18,011 nucleotides of DNA from Hirudo medicinalis (GCA_011800805.1 MPNW01000852.1:3536-21546), one strand, 5' to 3'; positions 1 through 9,673 are shown, counted from the stretch's first letter. Notes: generated by a model not told the origin, from the letters alone. Numbers and translations are program-made.

Positions 1-601
1 AATTAAAAATTTATAAAATAATTTTATGAAATTAAAAAAATTTAATCGTCGCGTTAATAATTTTAATTGCAAAAAAATTATAACGCATTAATCTTCCGTT
101 AACGCACATAAATCTGCAGCCCTAATATTAATTGTAATTATACTTTTTAGATAGACTTAATAAGTAATGTAATAAGTGTTTTAACCTCCATGTAGGTAAC
201 TATAACATAATTATAACAATAATTATTATAATAACTCTTTCAAAATGAAGGAATCTCTTTGCGTAATTTGAACTAATATGTTTAAAATATGGCTGACAAA
301 CGACATCTGCTTGGCCTAAAATTGAAACTGATATTGGACAATGAGATGGAAATGTTAATTTCAGTATGTAATCACAGCATTTTCATAATTTCAGTTCAAT
401 TATTATTATTGCTATTACTATTCGTTTTTGATTTCCATGTCCACGAATCTAAAATGTCAAACACCGAAGAACGTTAGGAGACTTTCGCCTTCCAAAATGA
501 CTTAAAAGTACTATTTCGTACCATCGACATTAAAAATGCGACTGTCTTTACAACTTTAAATTCATGAAACAAGTCATTTATAAATCCAGTTATACTAAAT
601 A
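1..601. other. AT-rich intergenic DNA, no supported gene
   Basis: This stretch is strongly AT-rich with scattered ATT runs. One short reading frame starts at 289 and contains a donor-like GTATGT at 364-369, but its 62 residues match nothing I recognise. I do not call a gene here. Confidence 0.5.
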
Positions 602-763
602 TCATATTTTATGAATCAAACGCTCCAATCAAGTTTCTATGATCCAATTGCAAGTAGAAAAAATTTGTCTAACATTCGTCTCTGGGTAACCCAAGTCTAT
701 CAACTGTTTGATCTTTCCTTCAAGTTTGATTTCTCGGTGTGGACCACCGGCATAAACATCATC
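602..763 (-). pseudogene. UBE2K-like C-terminal fragment (UBA region), broken
   Basis: On the minus strand this stretch reads as the end of a UBE2K-type E2. It has a YAGGPHREI segment followed by a UBA-like domain with an LGY loop and the conserved Trp of the third helix region. Nucleotides 705-754 match 1326-1375 of the intact E2 gene at 43 of 50 positions. An in-frame TGA at 629-631 follows NWIIET; translation past it gives LERLIHKI and then another stop at 602-604. Upstream of 763 the similarity fades and a stop occurs, with no convincing splice acceptor. I infer a truncated tandem duplicate. An alternative 3' exon of the neighbouring gene is less likely. The UBA here is closer to the usual UBE2K form than that of the intact gene. 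Confidence 0.7.
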
Positions 764-1200
764 CTCATGTTTATTTCATCTCACGAAGACTATCATTTTT
801 AACAACAATTTTTTTTATTTGTTGCTCAATTGAAGCAATTCTTTGAAATAGTCCCTTTAATAACATCTGTAAATTAACCTAGATATTGCATTACAGGTAT
901 CACATTGCATTGCATCTCATCTCTTCACATAAGTATAAGAAGCATAAGTATTTGAAAGTGTAATTATTTGATTAGAAAGGCGCTCTTAAAAGGGCTAAAT
1001 CATAAATCAGAAAGCAATCCAAAATTCCAAAAGCTATTCAAATAGTAAGCGATTGTGTACAACTTTCATGTTCCTAAGATAGCCTCAAGTTGGATATTGT
1101 CAAGGTAGGAGTATGCCACTTTATTGTTCAAATCATCTCGGTTATGCAAAGGACTTTAATCAAATAAACTCTTACGAAGACAAATTCGTGAAATATGATT
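764..1200. other. Spacer between the E2 gene and its fragment
   Basis: AT-rich DNA without a supported gene. Similarity to the E2 coding sequence does not visibly continue into it from the 602-763 fragment. Confidence 0.45.
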
Positions 1201-1206
1201 TTTATT
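1201..1206 (-). terminator. Polyadenylation signal AATAAA of the E2 gene
   Basis: The plus strand reads TTTATT, so the minus strand has AATAAA about 35 bp after the E2 stop codon. This is a normal place for a cleavage and polyadenylation signal. Confidence 0.6.
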
Positions 1207-1240
1207 CAACATAAGTCTCTTTTACAACAAAACACCTTGT

Positions 1241-1822
1241 TTAGATGTTTAGACTTTCTATATTCCAGTTGTTTCTAGAGAGTAACAATCGTGCATAGTC
1301 TTCATCGCAAAGCTTTTCCTTCACTTGTTTGACCATTTCCTCAAGTTCGATTTCTCGGTTTGGACCTCCGGCATACGCATGTGCCCAGTGCCGAGCAGTT
1401 TGATTGAACAACTCCTGCGATTTGTCGAACTGACTGGCCACATAATTATCCAATGGATCGTCTGGTTCGGGTATGGATAAGAGAGCCTGGATTGAAAGCA
1501 GAGTCGTCATTACATTCATGCAAGGTGTCCATTTATTATCCAAAATGTCGAGGCATATTCTTCCGTTTTCCGAACATATGTTTGGGTGCCAGACCTTTGT
1601 AACAAACTGGACCGTAGGAGGCTCGAACGGATATTTTTCGGGAACCTTGACATCTAAAATAAACTTTGCACCTTCGTAAGGAGAATCTGGAGGTCCAGCT
1701 ATTTCTCCTCTCAAATTTCTGTAATTGTCATCCACTAGTCCTATCTTGACGGTACATGTCTTTTCATTTCCTACGATATCCCTGATTTCCTTCTGCATTC
1801 TTGTTACCAATCTGTTAGCCAT
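1241..1822 (-). CDS. UBE2K: Ubiquitin-conjugating enzyme E2, UBE2K (HIP2/UbcD4) type
   Basis: The 193-residue product is a class II E2 that accepts ubiquitin from E1 on a cysteine. UBE2K enzymes are known to build K48-linked chains. The UBC core spans about residues 5-152: RGEIAGPPDSPYEG near 38-51, HPN at 79-81, catalytic Cys90 in GRICLDIL, then an LLSIQALL helix and EPDDP. Core and tail order match UBE2K, which has about 200 residues. The C-terminal region (about 160-193) should be a UBA domain. Its Trp remains, but the MGF-type loop reads KLC and the last helix is nearly gone, so ubiquitin binding by the UBA may be weak or lost. The frame is intronless, which could mean a retrocopy. The start follows the usual UBE2K MAN- beginning. 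The gene is divergent from the TRIM gene. Confidence 0.9.
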   Translation of the reverse strand: MANRLVTRMQKEIRDIVGNEKTCTVKIGLVDDNYRNLRGEIAGPPDSPYEGAKFILDVKVPEKYPFEPPTVQFVTKVWHPNICSENGRICLDILDNKWTPCMNVMTTLLSIQALLSIPEPDDPLDNYVASQFDKSQELFNQTARHWAHAYAGGPNREIELEEMVKQVKEKLCDEDYARLLLSRNNWNIESLNI

Positions 1823-2963
1823 AATTTGTTATCAAAAGTGAGTCAGTAATCTCAAAGTTGAAGTCCCGTCTCTAAGATTTATTTCTCGACAACCATGTTG
1901 AAATTGACAACTTTGGTATTACCTCCCAGGATAAAGAATAGAAATTTTTAATATATTTATTTTAAAATACGTTTTAATTTTTAATAAAACTTTAGAAATT
2001 ATATTCTAACTATAGAAAAATTATAATAAAAATTAATAATAAAATAGAAGAATAATTATAGAAATTATATAATATGTTGTAGTTTTCATTCATAGAAATT
2101 AAAGGGCAGATTTATTTTTTTAAATGGATATTCAGTTATTCCCGGACTTGGGAATCTAACGCATATTTCACTTATTAAGCAAAAAATAATTGTAACTAAA
2201 TTCTTATATAATTTTTATTTAATAAAATAACTTTTATTTGGTCGTTCGCAAAACTGATAAATAGAAACAAGTTAAAACCATCTAAGAAGTTGTAGTCCGC
2301 TAAAACAAGAAGTTCTGCACATTGTAGCCCATTCATCTAGGTATGCTGCGAACGCATGATGAAAGCTGTGAAATATCACTCTGTGCATATTCAGAGAGAG
2401 TTTCTCATTGATAAAATATCTCCCCATGGATCTCCCCACTGCCTAACTAGGGGAGCATTCGGGTGAGTGGGTTCGTACGTCTGGTTATGGTCGCTGTAAA
2501 TGCCGAGAGGACTACAATCATGACTTCGGATCTGTGGGCCTGTCTGAATTTGAAGTGCTTATTCAGATATCTTGAGTAAGTCGGGCTGAGCAACGTTTGG
2601 TCTACCTGTTGAAACTTTTTTCAGCGTGGAACGTACTTACTTGCTTGAGAATCTTGGTAGGTGAATACCGTATCATTCATTGATACCTCGGATATGCCCG
2701 CTTTTATTTGACTAATTCAGAAAGGATATCTTTATCTACTTGCAGTCGATGGAAAGTGTCGAGGTAATTGTCATTTTCAATAAATATAACGAATGATTTA
2801 GGAAGAGCAATTCATCCAAGTAAGAGAGAGAGAAAAACTCTCGCTACAATTTCGCTCAACTCAAAATTCTCACACACAAACAGCTAAGTGTTCACTGAGT
2901 AAACGCCGTGTGTTCGTGTACGCAGGCTTCGAACGAAGTAGAAAAGTAGGTAATCGTACGTTT
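1823..2963. other. Intergenic region between divergent E2 and TRIM genes, proximal part
   Basis: No coding sequence is supported. The first 450 bp are very AT-rich; from about 2290 the composition becomes more balanced. It must hold the promoter of the minus-strand E2 gene and perhaps distal elements for the TRIM gene, but I see no clear core promoter motif for the E2. A possible 5' UTR exon for the TRIM gene could end at a GT near 2950. Confidence 0.4.
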
Positions 2964-3199
2964 TGTGGTCTTCAATGTGTCAAATTATCGACTGTCAATT
3001 TCTCATTATTTCCCCAGTCAGCCGTCTGACAATTCAGAGCCAAACACTTATAAAAACATGTCAGCCTCGATTGTAAACTTCTAGTAGTGTGTCTAATAAA
3101 CTTTCGCACTGAACTAGAATTTCAAGACTGTCTAATAAGTGATTTACGATCTTACGAGGAGGTTAAGTTAGTCCTTCAATACTGGCGGGAAGGATGACG
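2964..3199 (+). mobile_element. Possible LTR remnant with primer-binding-like site
   Basis: Several LTR-like parts occur in order: a TG start (TGTGG at 2964), TATAAAAA at 3049-3056, AATAAA at 3095-3100, a CA end at 3177-3178, and four bases later TGGCGGGAAGGATGACG at 3183-3199. The last resembles the TGGCGACGAGGATG primer-binding sites of Mag-like Ty3/gypsy elements. No gag or pol follows and no second LTR was found. It may instead be the ordinary core promoter of the TRIM gene. Confidence 0.3.
3049..3056 (+). promoter_or_regulatory. TATA-box-like sequence upstream of the TRIM gene
   Basis: TATAAAAA lies about 420 bp before the TRIM start codon and about 300 bp before an acceptor-like TTTGCAG ending at 3350. 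A transcript starting near 3080 could splice at that acceptor. This is placement and motif only. Confidence 0.3.
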
Positions 3200-3474
3200 T
3201 ATTCACTTATTAAGAGACATTTTCAGCCTTGGGGAGCATTGTCATTATCACCTGGTTTTTTTTATTGGATTACCGCTAAGAGAAATATAAATTGTTCGAA
3301 ATAAAAGTTGCAGCCAGATTTGAAAAATAATGTTTATCGTTCATTTGCAGGTAAACGTGTGACGTCTGCTCCTAGGTTTTTGTAGCCTCTCAGTTTTAAC
3401 TACAATCTTATCAAGGCTTGGCCTCTCATGCCTAAATAAGCTTTCACCTGTCGAGTGACTACATCGGTGTTACA

Positions 3475-3804
3475 ATGCTAAGAGCAACAACTCAGAAAAC
3501 GGACTTTCACCAGGCCCGTTCAGACGAAGATGATCCGGCAAAGAGTTCAAGAGCAGATGGAGTATCCGGCGACCCGGCGTCCTTCATCAGCTGCCCCCTC
3601 TGCTCCAATCACTTCGAAACCCCGAAAGTCTTGGCCTGTTGGCACAGTTTCTGTCTAGAATGTCTTGAGAGGATCATCCCCGAAAACAGTATCACCCTCG
3701 TCTGTCCAAGCTGTCTTATGCCGTCCATTCTGCCGAAGCAGGGTGTTGAAGGCTTGCCAGACAACTGGCTATTGACTCCATCTAGCGAGGGAAAGACAAC
3801 TGGT
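3475..3804 (+). CDS. TRIM gene exon 1: RING finger
   Basis: This exon encodes residues 1-110, with a C3HC4 RING made by Cys40, Cys43, Cys55, His57, Cys60, Cys63, Cys77 and Cys80. The donor is read as GTTAGT at 3805, which keeps phase 0. GT at 3803 or 3809 are alternatives but break the frame into exon 2. The ORF runs on into the intron to a stop near 3886; that tail is hydrophobic and low in complexity and is not protein-like. Confidence 0.85.
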
Positions 3805-6800
3805 GTTAGTGAAAACTTGTGTTTTCTTATTATTTTTCTTATTTATTTGTTTAATTTTATTATTACTAACGGGTTTTACTCTCAGTAATTTCCAATGTCG
3901 CATCACGACAAAGAAGATTGACAAATTGACGTCTTGGTTTGAAATTATGCTTAATTTGTTCAATTATTTGGTTTTCAATATCCATCTATTCAAACTATCC
4001 CTGGTATTACTATTGACATTGTTTATATTTCGTGTAGTTTTGTTATTGCCTCTCTTGTTTTCAAGTGCAGAAGAAGTTTGATTAAATTTGAATAATTCCC
4101 ACAAATTGGCTTGCATTAATTGGGGTCAGCAGGTGCACTTTTGAGAGTTTGCATCGAATATCGGTCTAAAAAAAAGATATTCTCTTCCTGTTGTTATGTT
4201 TTAAAAATGAAGCCTCACGCAAGCACCAATTAGGTAAGGTTTATGCAAAACAAAAGATATTTATCCAATCCTGCACCTTAAAAAGCTATGTTTGAGATCG
4301 TCATTAGCTTGTCATTGATTTTAATTGATATCAGTTAATAAAACATTTTTCAGCTCGAAAACAATGGAGACAGTTGCAGTAATCTCTCGGGCGGTCACTC
4401 TGGTACCGGGGTCGCCACTTCATTGGGACTAATGGCGCGGTTCAGCGACCCTGGCGATCCATCCAGGAATGCCTCCAATGGCGAATCGAACAAAATGGCG
4501 GACAGCGGCTACTACGATTGGGCAGGGAAGAATTCTACCGACGGCGTCAGCATCTGTGACGAGAAAGAGCGCTTGAATCCATCTTGTTTGACCGGTCACG
4601 AAAACGACAAAGAAACTACTTCGTCGGCAGCTGCGGTCGACGACGCAACCACAACAACCACTTCGAGGGGTTACATTTTCTCGCCTCGTAGCTTCAGGTC
4701 GTCGCCGGATTTCCTCAACAGAACCCCGTGCAGAGTCCATCCGAACAAGCCTCTCTTTTCCTACTGCTGTCAGTGGGAGTTGCCGTTATGTCGCTCCTGC
4801 TCTTTGCTCGAAGGACACTCCAAACACAAACATCTCAACCTGGATTTGGCAGTTCTCAGACAGAAGAAAGAGTTGGACAGCTTTGTCCAGACGACCAGTC
4901 AGATATTAGAGACTCTCAATCTCAACAAGTCACTCCTGCAAAGGACCAAAGCAGAGCTGGATAAAAACTATGCCTGTGCCAAACTGGATGCACTTCAGAG
5001 CTTCGACTCTCTCCAGAAATTTTTCCAAGAGCGACTGCATTCCTGTCTGCAAGAAATTGACGTTTTGTACGAGCAGAAGAATAAGACACTAGAAAAACAG
5101 CTAAAATCTCTGAACTCCGTGTTTCTTCGAACTCAAAAAAACCACGACCTCATAGAAAACGTCTTGGAGAGTGACAAAAATGAAGCTATTCTCTTGGCCA
5201 GCAAAGTGATACGTGACTCGAGACGCAACGCGAAGGTCAGCCCCTCTCGGGTAGTCGAAAGCTCGAGACCGTCTGAGAATTCCTTCTTAGAATTCGACAA
5301 AAGAAACGTGGCTGCGCTCATTGAAACTTGCGGGGAGCTGTCGTTTCTCGTTGCTGAGAAGCAAGTTTGCATAACCCTGGCGAAAGAGGACTTGCACAGG
5401 CCGCACACAGAGGGCAAACAAATCAAGTTAGGAATCCATGTGGTAGGCGAGGGACACGCGTTGATTGACAATTGCAAGGAGAAATTATCCAGTTCGCTTT
5501 ACGCCGAAGTATTCCTTCCCAACGGCAATCGGATAGTTCCCATAATTGCCCCAGAACAAGCCGGTTCAAAGCTCGGGGAGTTACAATTCTTGATTAAAGA
5601 AGCGGGCTCCTGTAAAGTAGAAGTATTTTGCTTCGGTTGTCCTGTTTTAGGGTCTCCGTTTGAAGTCAACGTTTCAAAATCAGCATCCTACGTTCCACCC
5701 AGGATGAGACATCCAGTAGAAAAGCGTAAATCCCTTCCCATAGTAACCAGGACGTCGATTCCAATCTCAATCAGAAGCATCGAATCGAAACTGCCAGTTT
5801 ACAAAACCACAGACACGGGGTGTGGCCGACCTCCATGGAATAGCTCTTCCCACTTTTCGTCAATCCTCCAGCGTTCTTCAAGTTCATTGACTTCGAGAAC
5901 TTCGGCAAAGCAGAAGACCTCCAGCAAGCACCACAGTCTCACTGATCTGACCAAAACTCTCCAGTCAGACTTGTCAAATTCCAAATTTTACGGCAGCATG
6001 TTGGCAGTGAGAAAGAAAATCGAACAGGAAGCAAAAATCGAGGAAGAGCCAGAATTTCAAAACCTTGCCGAACAGCGCACAAAACTCGACTCCAACTTAA
6101 ACAACAGAATTTCTAGAGTGACCAGACTGCCTCTCAGAAGTACATCGTTTAGGTCCAATGTAAGACCAGAGCTGCCTCCACTAAATAAGACTTTATCGAA
6201 GGTAGATCCTGCGACCATTAGAAAACCATTTTGTAGGACAGCGTCCTTGAGGTATCCCCCGAAAACCAGCCATGAACCTGCCTCCAAGTGTAGGGTTATC
6301 GGTCGCAAAGGCTCAAAAGTGGGAGAATTTTTACACGTCCAAGGCGTCAGTTTCAGAAACGAGACGATTTTTGTAACTGACAGTAAAACTAGATCCGTTC
6401 AATTGATCTCCTACAAAAGCGGTGTCGTAGTCAAGAGATTTGATTATCAAGATTCTTCCGCTAAAACCACAGCCAGCAGTCCAGTTGGAGTTGTTCAGGA
6501 TTCACAGGGACTCATCTACGTATCTGACTTTGCCAAAGGTTGTGTCTTTGTTTTTAGCGAAGATGGGAAACTCATTAGAAGGATCAAACACGAACTTTTG
6601 GCGGGCCCAAAAGGCATTTTGCTTGACGATCAGGTTTGCATAACTCCGCTTGACTTACTAATAATAATGTTTAACGTCGATAAACAATCCAATTAGAGTC
6701 AATGAAGGTTTGTTTAAAGCACAACATATCTGCTAATTATTTCTAATTATTGATTTATTGCCGCCCGACACGATCGTCAATAAGTTGATTATCGATAAAT

Positions 6801-7725
6801 TATCTCCTAAGTCCAACCTGATAACAACAATTACCGTCCTTATCTCCACTTTTATCTACCGTCAGGGTAAACTCACCGTGGTAGACACTAAAAGCTGCAG
6901 CATCCAAACATTCTGCACTCAAAGTGGAAAACTCTTGAAAAGGTTCGGTTCGAGAGGCTACAGCGAATCCGAAATGTGCGGACCGCACTTCTGCTCCTTG
7001 ACCCCGGATAAGAAGCGAGTGGTCATTTCTGACTTCGGGAACGGAAAGGTGAAGGTCTTTTCCATCGACGGGGTCCTCGTCAACAGCTTTGGAACCCCTG
7101 GGACGAGGGAGGGCCATGTCAAGAAGCCGACCGGAATAGCCACGGACCCCAAGACCGGCCACGTAGTGGTGGCCGATTTTGAGCTGTCACGCATTCAGGT
7201 GATTGAACGTTGGTTGAACCTGTCGGTTGATATTCTTGGGATGTTTGAGAGTGTTTAAGGCTTGTAGAATTAGAACAAAATAAAGCTCATAAATTATTCA
7301 CGGTTTAGCGGTGCCCAATGAATTACGGATGATTGCAACACAACGTCCTCCTGGTCATCAATTATGCTGGGCGATAGTTGAAGTATGGGAACGAATGGAG
7401 CCGAGGAATTAAATCCAAATTTATGAAATTTTTCATATCTTTATATTTTTAAACAATGAATGATTGTAAATTCCAACTGAACATTTTGTAACAACTCAAT
7501 AAAATAATGATTTTTAATTAACAAAGACGAAATAGAAATCTATTCCACAGAAATTCACACCTTTATTTTCAGGTCTTCGAAGAAAACGGACAGTTCGTTA
7601 GGGTGGTGGACACGACCGCGTGTCCAATTTCTGGACCTCTGGGTCTCTGCCTCACGGACGATGGTCATGTGGTCGTAGCAGATTCAGGAAACCACTGCCT
7701 TAAAATTTTTAATTATTCGGCCTGA
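3475..7725 (+). CDS. TRIM2/TRIM3-type RING E3 ubiquitin ligase with filamin and NHL repeats (four exons)
   Basis: Joining exons 3475-3804, 4354-6633, 6866-7198 and 7573-7725, all phase 0, gives 1031 residues. Order: RING (Cys40-Cys80), a long Ser/Thr/Asp-rich insert, B-box2 (236-270), coiled coil (about 278-400), filamin repeat (about 447-551, ending SPFEVNV), a Ser/Arg-rich linker (about 557-750) and six NHL repeats (about 753-1031). The RING and the residues after it (PKVL.C.H.FC..CL, then SILP.QGV) closely follow TRIM2/TRIM3, as does the NHC(L/I)K ending, so I place it in that family. These are cytoplasmic E3 ligases whose NHL propeller binds protein or RNA partners. It is longer than vertebrate TRIM2 (about 744 residues) because of the two linkers. 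A B-box zinc ligand is replaced by Trp251. An in-frame stop at 3433 supports the ATG at 3475. A transcript-level check would confirm the exon joins. Confidence 0.85.
3805..4353 (+). other. TRIM gene intron 1
   Basis: A 549-bp AT-rich intron from GTTAGT to TTTTTCAG. It contains no other supported feature. Confidence 0.75.
4354..6633 (+). CDS. TRIM gene exon 2: B-box, coiled coil, filamin repeat, first NHL repeats
   Basis: This large exon encodes residues 111-870. It is open from the acceptor CAG at 4351-4353, so exon coding begins before the first internal ATG (4432). It carries an N-terminal Ser/Thr/Asp-rich insert, the B-box, the whole coiled coil and filamin repeat, the basic Ser-rich linker and NHL repeats 1 and 2 plus the start of 3. 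It ends at CAG before GTTTGC, in the middle of the third NHL repeat. Reading on into the intron gives a stop at 6694-6696. Confidence 0.88.
6634..6865 (+). other. TRIM gene intron 2
   Basis: A 232-bp intron, GTTTGC to a pyrimidine-rich acceptor ending CCGTCAG. Removing it joins GILLDDQ to GKLTVVD and restores an NHL repeat, which is strong support for the junction. Confidence 0.85.
6866..7198 (+). CDS. TRIM gene exon 3: NHL repeats 3 to 5
   Basis: Residues 871-981 complete NHL repeat 3, contain repeat 4 (RVVISDFGNGKVKVFS) and most of repeat 5 (PTGIATDP, VVVADFELSRIQ). The donor GTGATT is weak but keeps phase 0 and breaks repeat 5 exactly where exon 4 resumes. Confidence 0.87.
7199..7572 (+). 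other. TRIM gene intron 3 with internal AATAAA signals
   Basis: A 374-bp intron, GTGATT to TTTTCAG. AATAAA occurs at 7279-7284 and 7499-7504. Reading through from exon 3 gives a stop at 7256-7258, so a transcript ending here would lack the last blade of the NHL propeller. Confidence 0.75.
7573..7725 (+). CDS. TRIM gene exon 4: last NHL repeat and stop
   Basis: Fifty residues (982-1031) and a TGA stop. It begins VFEENGQFVRVV, completing NHL repeat 5, and ends with repeat 6 (GHVVVADSGNHCLKIFNYSA). The exon was found by its NHL pattern after the acceptor TTTTCAG ending at 7572; it is too short to stand out as a reading frame. Confidence 0.87.
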   Translation, partial: VFEENGQFVRVVDTTACPISGPLGLCLTDDGHVVVADSGNHCLKIFNYSA

Positions 7726-8354
7726 GCTTATGTCATGAAAAATGATTTGCATATTCATTGCCTGCCATTGTACTGGCGCAAATTATAGTGAAAAGCAACA
7801 ACATCATCAACATGTCGCCAGCCAGTTGTCATGTTAGCATAATTTATCAATGTCACGGCCTCTATTGTATCGATTCGCATACAAAATGTTTTTAAACATA
7901 CAAAGAAGAAAACATTTAAAGGCCTCCCACGAAATCAAATGTTCTCGAATGTTTTTTTTGCCGCGCGCATGAGTTTTTAGGCGACTTTTTTGATACAAAG
8001 TTTGTCTTGTTTTGCGATTGTATTACATGCGATGTTTGTCGTGAAATGTCGTCGCTCTCCAATTAATTCGTTGTTCTTGTGGTTGAACTTTAGGGAACTT
8101 CTCCTGCCAGGTTTTCTTTTAGCAGATTTTTGGTTGTTGTAATTTTTCTTTTCACAAAATTATCCGTGCAAAAAAATATATAAAAAAAAAAAAATGGACG
8201 AAGAGGAAAACAAATGTTGACAAAATAAGGTAAAGTAAGCATAGACTTCCACAACTGCCCAACAATCATCAGCAGGAATATCAAAGTGACTCAGGAGGCA
8301 AGGTCAGGCGATAATTTAGTGGAAAAGTTTTGAACCATTCATGGATCGTGTCCG
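7726..8354. other. Likely TRIM 3' UTR, then spacer
   Basis: No coding sequence is supported. It begins the TRIM 3' UTR, but no canonical AATAAA occurs before the repeat arrays, so the transcript end cannot be placed. An A-rich run lies at about 8170-8194. Confidence 0.45.
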
Positions 8355-8453
8355 TAATAGTAATAATAATAACGATAATAATAATGACAATAATAATGAT
8401 AATAATAATAATAATGATAATAATAATAATAAATAAATAAATAATAATAATTA
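8355..8453. repeat. AAT-rich microsatellite
   Basis: An interrupted (AAT)n array with AAC, GAT and AAAT variants. It produces long Asn, Ile or Tyr runs in all frames; these are not genes. Confidence 0.9.
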
Positions 8454-8560
8454 GCGATGTCTGATCTCTCGGCAATAAACAAAGCTCATTTGAAATTCAT
8501 AGCCGGTTTCTCTATCCATGTACCAATTTGAGGAAAGTATCGCATGACAAACGGCCTTAG

Positions 8561-8690
8561 CAATAATAATAATGATGATGATGATAACAATATTAATAAT
8601 AATAATAATGATAATAATAATAATAATGATAACAATAATAACGATAATGATAATAATGATAACAATAATGATGATAATAATTATAATAAC
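8561..8690. repeat. AAT/GAT/AAC microsatellite
   Basis: A second interrupted trinucleotide array about 108 bp after the first, again AAT-rich, with ATG and AAC units mixed in. The poly-Asn/Asp and poly-Ile frames here are repeat artefacts. Confidence 0.9.
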
Positions 8691-9499
8691 ACATATTTCA
8701 CAAAACTGAATGTGTCTTGTCTCGCCAAATCTACGGTAATCCCCCCAACAAAGCTCTCTCAATGCTTTTAGCGGGCAACACTAAACTTATTTGTTGTTTT
8801 CGTCTCGATGGCCTCGTTTTATTGCCTCTGCGGCCTGTTTTATGGGCGAGGGGCTGCCACAACGGATCAGGGTTTCGATGGCAGGGAAGGTCGAGATTGG
8901 GGGATCAAATCCAATCTGATCCGGGAGATCTGATCGGGAGCACCAAAGGACAACTAAACCACCCGATAAAGGGAGGAGGTTCGGGAGGTTTGTTTTGTAT
9001 TTGTTTTCGTTTCCGTTTTTGAATTTTGCATATCTTTTTGTATTTTTAGATATCTGATAAACAGTCGAAGCGGTAGAGTCGACGAAGAGATGTTTTGTTT
9101 GAGATGATTTGCATCGTTTGCAATGCTAATGATGTCGATGACCAAAGTGCAAACACCTCAATCGAGGAGAATGGTTTCGACATTTCAGACTGCTTCACGA
9201 ACCCAGTTTGCAAATCAGTTGAACGCGGTTTGTTCGTTACAGATTGGAAATATTCGTCTTTCAGTTTGTCATGTCAATCACATTAAAGAATATTATCATT
9301 CAGATTTAAATCACAATCACTATTTAAATCACATTAAAGCATCTCAATATTATTTTTTTAAGTGGCTGCAAATTACAAATCTCATCATTGAATATTCACG
9401 AGATTCGTGAATATTTATCAGATTCCCGACTGTTATAAAGAGATAATGGGCGGATACAAAATAGTGGAAGAACGGATGGACATCGCATTGAAACCAATT
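8691..9499. other. Gene-free region of mixed composition
   Basis: About 8780-9000 is richer in G and C than its surroundings and contains GATC-rich words near 8900-8940. No reading frame matches a family I know. Short frames around 9095-9286 on the plus strand look unlike conserved protein. Confidence 0.4.
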
Positions 9500-9515
9500 C
9501 CCCCATAAGTGGGGG
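9500..9515. repeat. Short perfect GC hairpin
   Basis: CCCCCA TAAG TGGGGG forms a six-base-pair stem with a four-base loop. No T tract or gene end lies beside it, so I give it no function. Confidence 0.6.
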
Positions 9516-9673
9516 GATCAGTGGGGAAGCAGGCCACTTCTTTTATGGCGCTACATAATTCATTAGGCTCGTGACCAGGGCAGTCGACAGAAATTTCGGC
9601 CCCCTGGCACTATCCCACTCCCCGCTCGTGAATGCAAAACCTGACCACGAGACGAGAATGCAAAAGTTGATTG

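Noticed and set aside
289..477. Short plus-strand frame beginning MADKRHLLG
   Set aside because: It has no family resemblance and AT-rich surroundings, and the donor-like GTATGT inside it has no partner exon I can identify.
611..802. Plus-strand 63-residue frame
   Set aside because: It is the antisense shadow of the minus-strand UBE2K-like fragment.
3805..4081. Hydrophobic frames that look like membrane proteins
   Set aside because: They lie within TRIM intron 1 and arise from T-rich DNA; the exon joins on both sides are well supported.
8090..8284. Minus-strand frame rich in Phe and Ile
   Set aside because: It results from A/T runs and has no motif.
8281..8771. Poly-Ile and poly-Asn reading frames
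   Set aside because: Pure microsatellite translation.
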